From Oceanospirillum multiglobuliferum (lineage in GTDB: Bacteria; Pseudomonadota; Gammaproteobacteria; Pseudomonadales; Halomonadaceae), in contig NZ_FUXG01000010.1 of NCBI RefSeq assembly GCF_900167095.1, positions 62,001 to 126,000 of the forward strand: a DNA stretch of 64,000 nucleotides, written 5' to 3'. The translations under genes were made by a program, and so were the position numbers. The notes under the pieces were generated by a model, which saw only the letters and a list, made by a program, of their open reading frames with translations, was not told the origin of the DNA and did no database searches. Positions 62,763 to 64,000 of this stretch are shown piece by piece. Position 1 is the stretch's first letter. Each line of letters begins with the position of its first letter.

Positions 62763-63785
62763 TTATTGTTTTTTCAGAATCTCAATCAGCTGTGCGCTGT
62801 ATTTGTCTGATTTTGCGTACTCATCCCACAGGCTAGCAGCTGCAGCTTTCCAAGCGGCTTTATCTTCAGCAGAAGGCTCTGGGCTCCACTTCAAGCCTTT
62901 GGCTTCCATTTCAGCCACAGCTTGTGATTCCCATAGTTTAGACTTAGTCATCTGCTCACGGGCATGAATTGTGGTGGCCGCCGAAACGATGGCTTGTAGC
63001 TCAGGTGTCAGCTTGTTCCACGCGCTACGGTTCACAACAATTGGCAATACTTGTGCACCCGCGAGTGGTAGACGGTACATATATTTTGCCACTTCAACGT
63101 GGTTACCATCACGGTGGTCGATCATGTTACTACCGATAGAACCGTCAATAACGCCTGTTGAAAGACTGGTGTAAATTTCGCTCCACGCCAGAGACACAGG
63201 AGAGGCACCCAGTTGACGTAGGAACTTACCATAAGCGCCCGGTGCACGAATTTTCAGACCTTTGAAATCGGCAACAGAGTTGATTGGCTTTTTAGTGATG
63301 ATATAAACCGGTGGTTGAATGTACGGATCCAGCCAGACTAAACCTTGTGCGCCATACGCTTCTTTCAGTACTTTGTCCCAGCCTTTTTCATGGAACAAGG
63401 TGCTCAGTTCACCGACATCATCGGTGCCACCCGGCAAACCAATTTCAACTACACCCGCAGGTAGCTCACCAGCGTGCATAGATTGGAACGGCGCGCCCAT
63501 CGTCACCAGACCCGATTTCACCGCACCCAAAATACCTGAGCTGCCCACCCCTTCTCCAGAGTACAGCACTTGCACTTTGATTTTGCCCGCAGACATCTGC
63601 TCAATGTTTTTGCCTAGGTTTTCATACAACTCACCGTATGCGGTACCACGGCTATATAGGTTAGCAAAGCGCCAGTTATGCTCAGCGGCAAAAGCGGTTG
63701 TTGCGCTTAGCGCACTCAAACCCAGTGCCACAGCCAGAGAACCTGTCACCAGTTTTTTCTGTACGTTCTTGATTATGTTTAGCAT
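62763..63785 (-). CDS. dctP: TRAP transporter periplasmic binding protein DctP
   Basis: This 340-residue protein begins with a Sec signal (LAVALGLSALSATTAFAAEH, cleavage near residue 34) and the mature domain includes GKIKVQVLYSGEGVG, KPINSVADFKGLKIRAPG (the conserved Arg that binds the carboxylate of the solute), and SLAWSEIYTSLSTGVIDGSIG, the signature of TRAP binding proteins. The ligand is unknown: an organic acid is the usual case. The neighbouring genes give no substrate clue. It is the first gene of the operon. Confidence 0.94.
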   Translation of the reverse strand: MLNIIKNVQKKLVTGSLAVALGLSALSATTAFAAEHNWRFANLYSRGTAYGELYENLGKNIEQMSAGKIKVQVLYSGEGVGSSGILGAVKSGLVTMGAPFQSMHAGELPAGVVEIGLPGGTDDVGELSTLFHEKGWDKVLKEAYGAQGLVWLDPYIQPPVYIITKKPINSVADFKGLKIRAPGAYGKFLRQLGASPVSLAWSEIYTSLSTGVIDGSIGSNMIDHRDGNHVEVAKYMYRLPLAGAQVLPIVVNRSAWNKLTPELQAIVSAATTIHAREQMTKSKLWESQAVAEMEAKGLKWSPEPSAEDKAAWKAAAASLWDEYAKSDKYSAQLIEILKKQ

Positions 63786-64000
63786 GTACTGCCTCTTGTC
63801 TCATTTTTTTTGGTTTTATTTAAGACGCTCTGCTCTAGAGAGAATGCCTGATGTGGATATTTTCAAAATCTACTCGCGAATTAAACCTTCACTGGCTCAA
63901 GTAAAGTTTTGAGCGGATCAAACAAAGTCTGACACATTTAATACTGAGTTCTTTTCTCAAAAATAAAGCTTAAAATCAGTGCATTATTACAAGCATTGCA
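63786..64000. other. Upstream region of dctP
   Basis: About 215 bases ending at the window edge. An AT-rich segment carries the likely promoter, but I could not assign -10 or -35 boxes. No gene is visible. Confidence 0.4.

Noticed and set aside
1-64000. CRISPR arrays, tRNA or rRNA genes, prophage
   Set aside because: No regularly spaced repeats, no cloverleaf with a TTCGAATCC-type arm, and no phage structural or integrase genes were seen in the intergenic regions. A tRNAscan and CRISPR search would settle it.

Overview
The window looks like a chromosomal segment of a marine gammaproteobacterium of the Oceanospirillaceae type (relatives of Neptuniibacter, Neptunomonas or Amphritea). This placement is inferred from the gene content (TRAP transporter, phasin, FlgT/FlgP H-ring proteins, Vfr-like Crp) and from a gene order shared with Pseudomonas (lptD-amgK-murU, rpe-gph-trpEGDC, crp-osmC-speD-coq7). 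It was not tested by any search. No rRNA, tRNA or CRISPR array was seen.

Layout. 1-3721: general L-amino-acid ABC operon aapJQMP on the minus strand (aapP is cut by the window edge), with a sigma-54-type promoter before aapJ. 4342-8705: a phasin gene under a strong promoter with two copies of TGCACTGCA, then a small membrane protein and a large transporter/sensor kinase fusion. 8848-14451: purD, a thioesterase, a phosphoribulokinase, hinT, and a phosphotransacylase-acetate kinase pair that has a third TGCACTGCA motif upstream. 14578-21937: glpE, then the classic lptD-surA-pdxA-rsmA-apaG-apaH cluster. 22128-24119: amgK-murU (muropeptide sugar recycling) and one small ORF.

24120-26334 is the accessory island. 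It has the marks of an integron cassette array without an integrase in view: two attC-like sites (25925-25983 and 24730-24836) bracket an AT-rich gene whose product carries a HEPN-like R-x4-H motif. Next to them are the 5' piece of an IS1182-like transposase and the 3' piece of a group II intron, oriented opposite to the cassette. This is the most interesting part of the window.

26335-33462: a DUF3530-type gene, rpe, gph, then trpE-trpG-trpD-trpC, preceded by an unlisted 18-codon leader peptide (29307-29363) ending Trp-Arg-Trp inside a terminator-like structure. 33690-41827: a GGDEF/EAL protein, crp/vfr, an OsmC-type gene, speD, a small membrane protein, coq7, and flgT-flgP preceded by a small lipoprotein gene and a sigma-28-like promoter. 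42225-45381: cca, folK, folB, tsaD. 45585-49774: the macromolecular synthesis operon rpsU-dnaG-rpoD. 49890-54647: relA, rlmD, cysM. 54648-55303: a long intergenic region with a candidate minus-strand small RNA. 55304-63785: an HD-GYP protein, ccoG, a MocR-type regulator divergent from a flavin split-barrel protein, and a TRAP transporter operon dctPQM on the minus strand.

Two links cut across the window. First, the shared TGCACTGCA sites suggest joint control of polyhydroxyalkanoate granules and acyl-phosphate metabolism. Second, both solute-binding-protein operons (aap and dct) have a perfect hairpin right after the binding-protein gene, which would favour more binding protein than permease.
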